From NCBI GenBank assembly GCA_021782195.1, contig JAJXVI010000168.1, positions 1-6,002 on the forward strand: a stretch of DNA of 6,002 nt, read 5' to 3'. Under the pieces are notes generated by a model that saw only the letters and a list, made by a program, of their open reading frames with translations, had not been told where the DNA came from and did not search any database. The DNA is from a bacterium. GTDB lineage: Bacteria; Vulcanimicrobiota; Xenobia; RGZZ01. This document shows, one piece after another, positions 5,565-6,002 of this stretch; position 1 is the stretch's first letter, and each line of letters opens with the position of its first letter. A program made the position numbers and the translations under genes.

Positions 5565-5607
5565 TCTCCGGCCAACGTCCCCGATGTGCATGAAGAAATC
5601 GTCTTGA
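5561..5607 (+). promoter_or_regulatory. Chain of stop/start overlaps leading into folC
   Basis: The phosphoribosyltransferase stop TGA (5562-5564) overlaps ATG 5561, which opens a 10-residue frame. That frame's TGA (5591-5593) overlaps ATG 5590, which opens a 5-residue frame. Its TGA (5605-5607) in turn overlaps TTG 5604, which lies in the folC frame. Successive overlaps of this kind (ATGA, ATGA, TTGA) are what termination-reinitiation coupling would need. It may also be coincidence; the tiny peptides have no recognisable function. Confidence 0.3.
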
Positions 5608-6002
5608 GCCGTCGCGTCGACGCCGAAGTTGACGCCGCGGAGCGCGCCTTGAATGCCCTGGTTCGTCGTCCCATCGACCTCCGCGCGGGGGCATCCGGTC
5701 GGCGCTTCCGTGCTTGTCTTGAAGGGCGTGGTCGCCCCGACCGCGCGATGCAGATCTGCGTGGTTGCGGGAACGTGCGGCAAGGGTTCGACCTCGACCTG
5801 TCTTGCCTCCATCCTGGCTGCCTGCGGAGAACGCGTCGGGCTGTTCACGGGCCCGCACCTGGTGGACTGGAGCGAGCGAATTTCATTGAACGGCCGCCAG
5901 ATCAGCAGGAGGACGTGGGCTCGCCGCGTGCTGGCGACCCTGGAGTGGGCGAGTGGTCTCGCGGAACGACCTTCTCTTCTTGAACTGCTGGCGCTCGTTG
6001 CC
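5604..6002 (+). CDS. folC: Folylpolyglutamate synthase/dihydrofolate synthase, N-terminal part (3' end outside window)
   Basis: The 133 visible residues match the N-terminal ATPase part of FolC, a Mur-ligase-superfamily enzyme that adds glutamate to folates (and in many bacteria to dihydropteroate). Seen in order, numbered from TTG 5604: a helix (about 7-20), the P-loop [11 protein letters not shown] (53-63), [19 protein letters not shown] (79-97; family form GLYTSPHL...ERI...NG), and [10 protein letters not shown] (124-133), which corresponds to the T-x-FE-x-x-TA segment with the conserved Glu. The P-loop has Cys where Asn is usual (GTNGKGS), and TGPHL replaces TSPHL. The start is uncertain: TTG 5604 is favoured by stop/start coupling; GTG 5586 (six residues longer) and TTG 5649 (GGAG six bases upstream) are alternatives. 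It shares its reading frame with the gene before it, separated by one TGA. Confidence 0.85.
   Translation, partial: MSRRVDAEVDAAERALNALVRRPIDLRAGASGRRFRACLEGRGRPDRAMQICVVAGTCGKGSTSTCLASILAACGERVGLFTGPHLVDWSERISLNGRQISRRTWARRVLATLEWASGLAERPSLLELLALVA

Noticed and set aside
5163..5858. Minus-strand frame (231 codons) opposite the phosphoribosyltransferase domain and folC
   Set aside because: Both genes on the plus strand carry clear family motifs; the antisense product does not.

Overview
This is a GC-rich bacterial chromosome segment with tightly packed genes. It holds six protein genes, two of them cut by the window edges. I see no rRNA, tRNA, CRISPR array, transposase or phage gene. The strongest taxonomic hint is the rapZ-yvcK pair, whose YvcK carries two N-terminal membrane segments. 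The gene order rapZ-yvcK-whiA common in Gram-positive bacteria is not followed, because yvcK is the last gene of its unit and faces a convergent gene. That fits a GC-rich bacterium outside the classical Gram-positive order, but the phylum cannot be named from this window.

Layout, left to right. (1) The 3' end of an aldehyde dehydrogenase gene (+, 2-376) with an unusual hydrophobic C-terminal tail. (2) A 168-base gap with a hairpin, one copy of a 19-bp direct repeat, an inverted repeat and a five-codon reading frame (stop included) with a good ribosome binding site. (3) A soluble alkaline-phosphatase-superfamily phosphodiesterase/nucleotide pyrophosphatase-like enzyme (+, about 545-1783) with all metal ligands and the nucleophile present. 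(4) A short convergent gap of 81 bases. (5) yvcK (-, 1865-3283) and rapZ (-, 3280-4140), which overlap by four bases (ATGA) and form a translationally coupled unit transcribed leftwards. (6) A divergent intergenic region of about 330 bases with a long-stem leader hairpin on the rapZ side and a dyad on the other side. (7) A gene (+, about 4473-5564) whose product fuses an uninterrupted array of about 26 pentapeptide repeats to a C-terminal phosphoribosyltransferase-like domain. (8) The 5' part of folC (+, from about 5604, running off the window), joined to the previous gene by a chain of three stop/start overlaps.

How the genes may work together. RapZ and YvcK are both linked to UDP-GlcNAc and cell-envelope precursor control in other bacteria, so the leftward unit is probably a conserved housekeeping module. 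The rightward pair joins a novel-looking pentapeptide-phosphoribosyltransferase fusion with folylpolyglutamate synthase. Because folates supply one-carbon units for purine and thymidylate synthesis, a link to nucleotide metabolism is plausible, but it is inference from adjacency. The pentapeptide-phosphoribosyltransferase fusion and its coupling to folC are the most distinctive things in the window.
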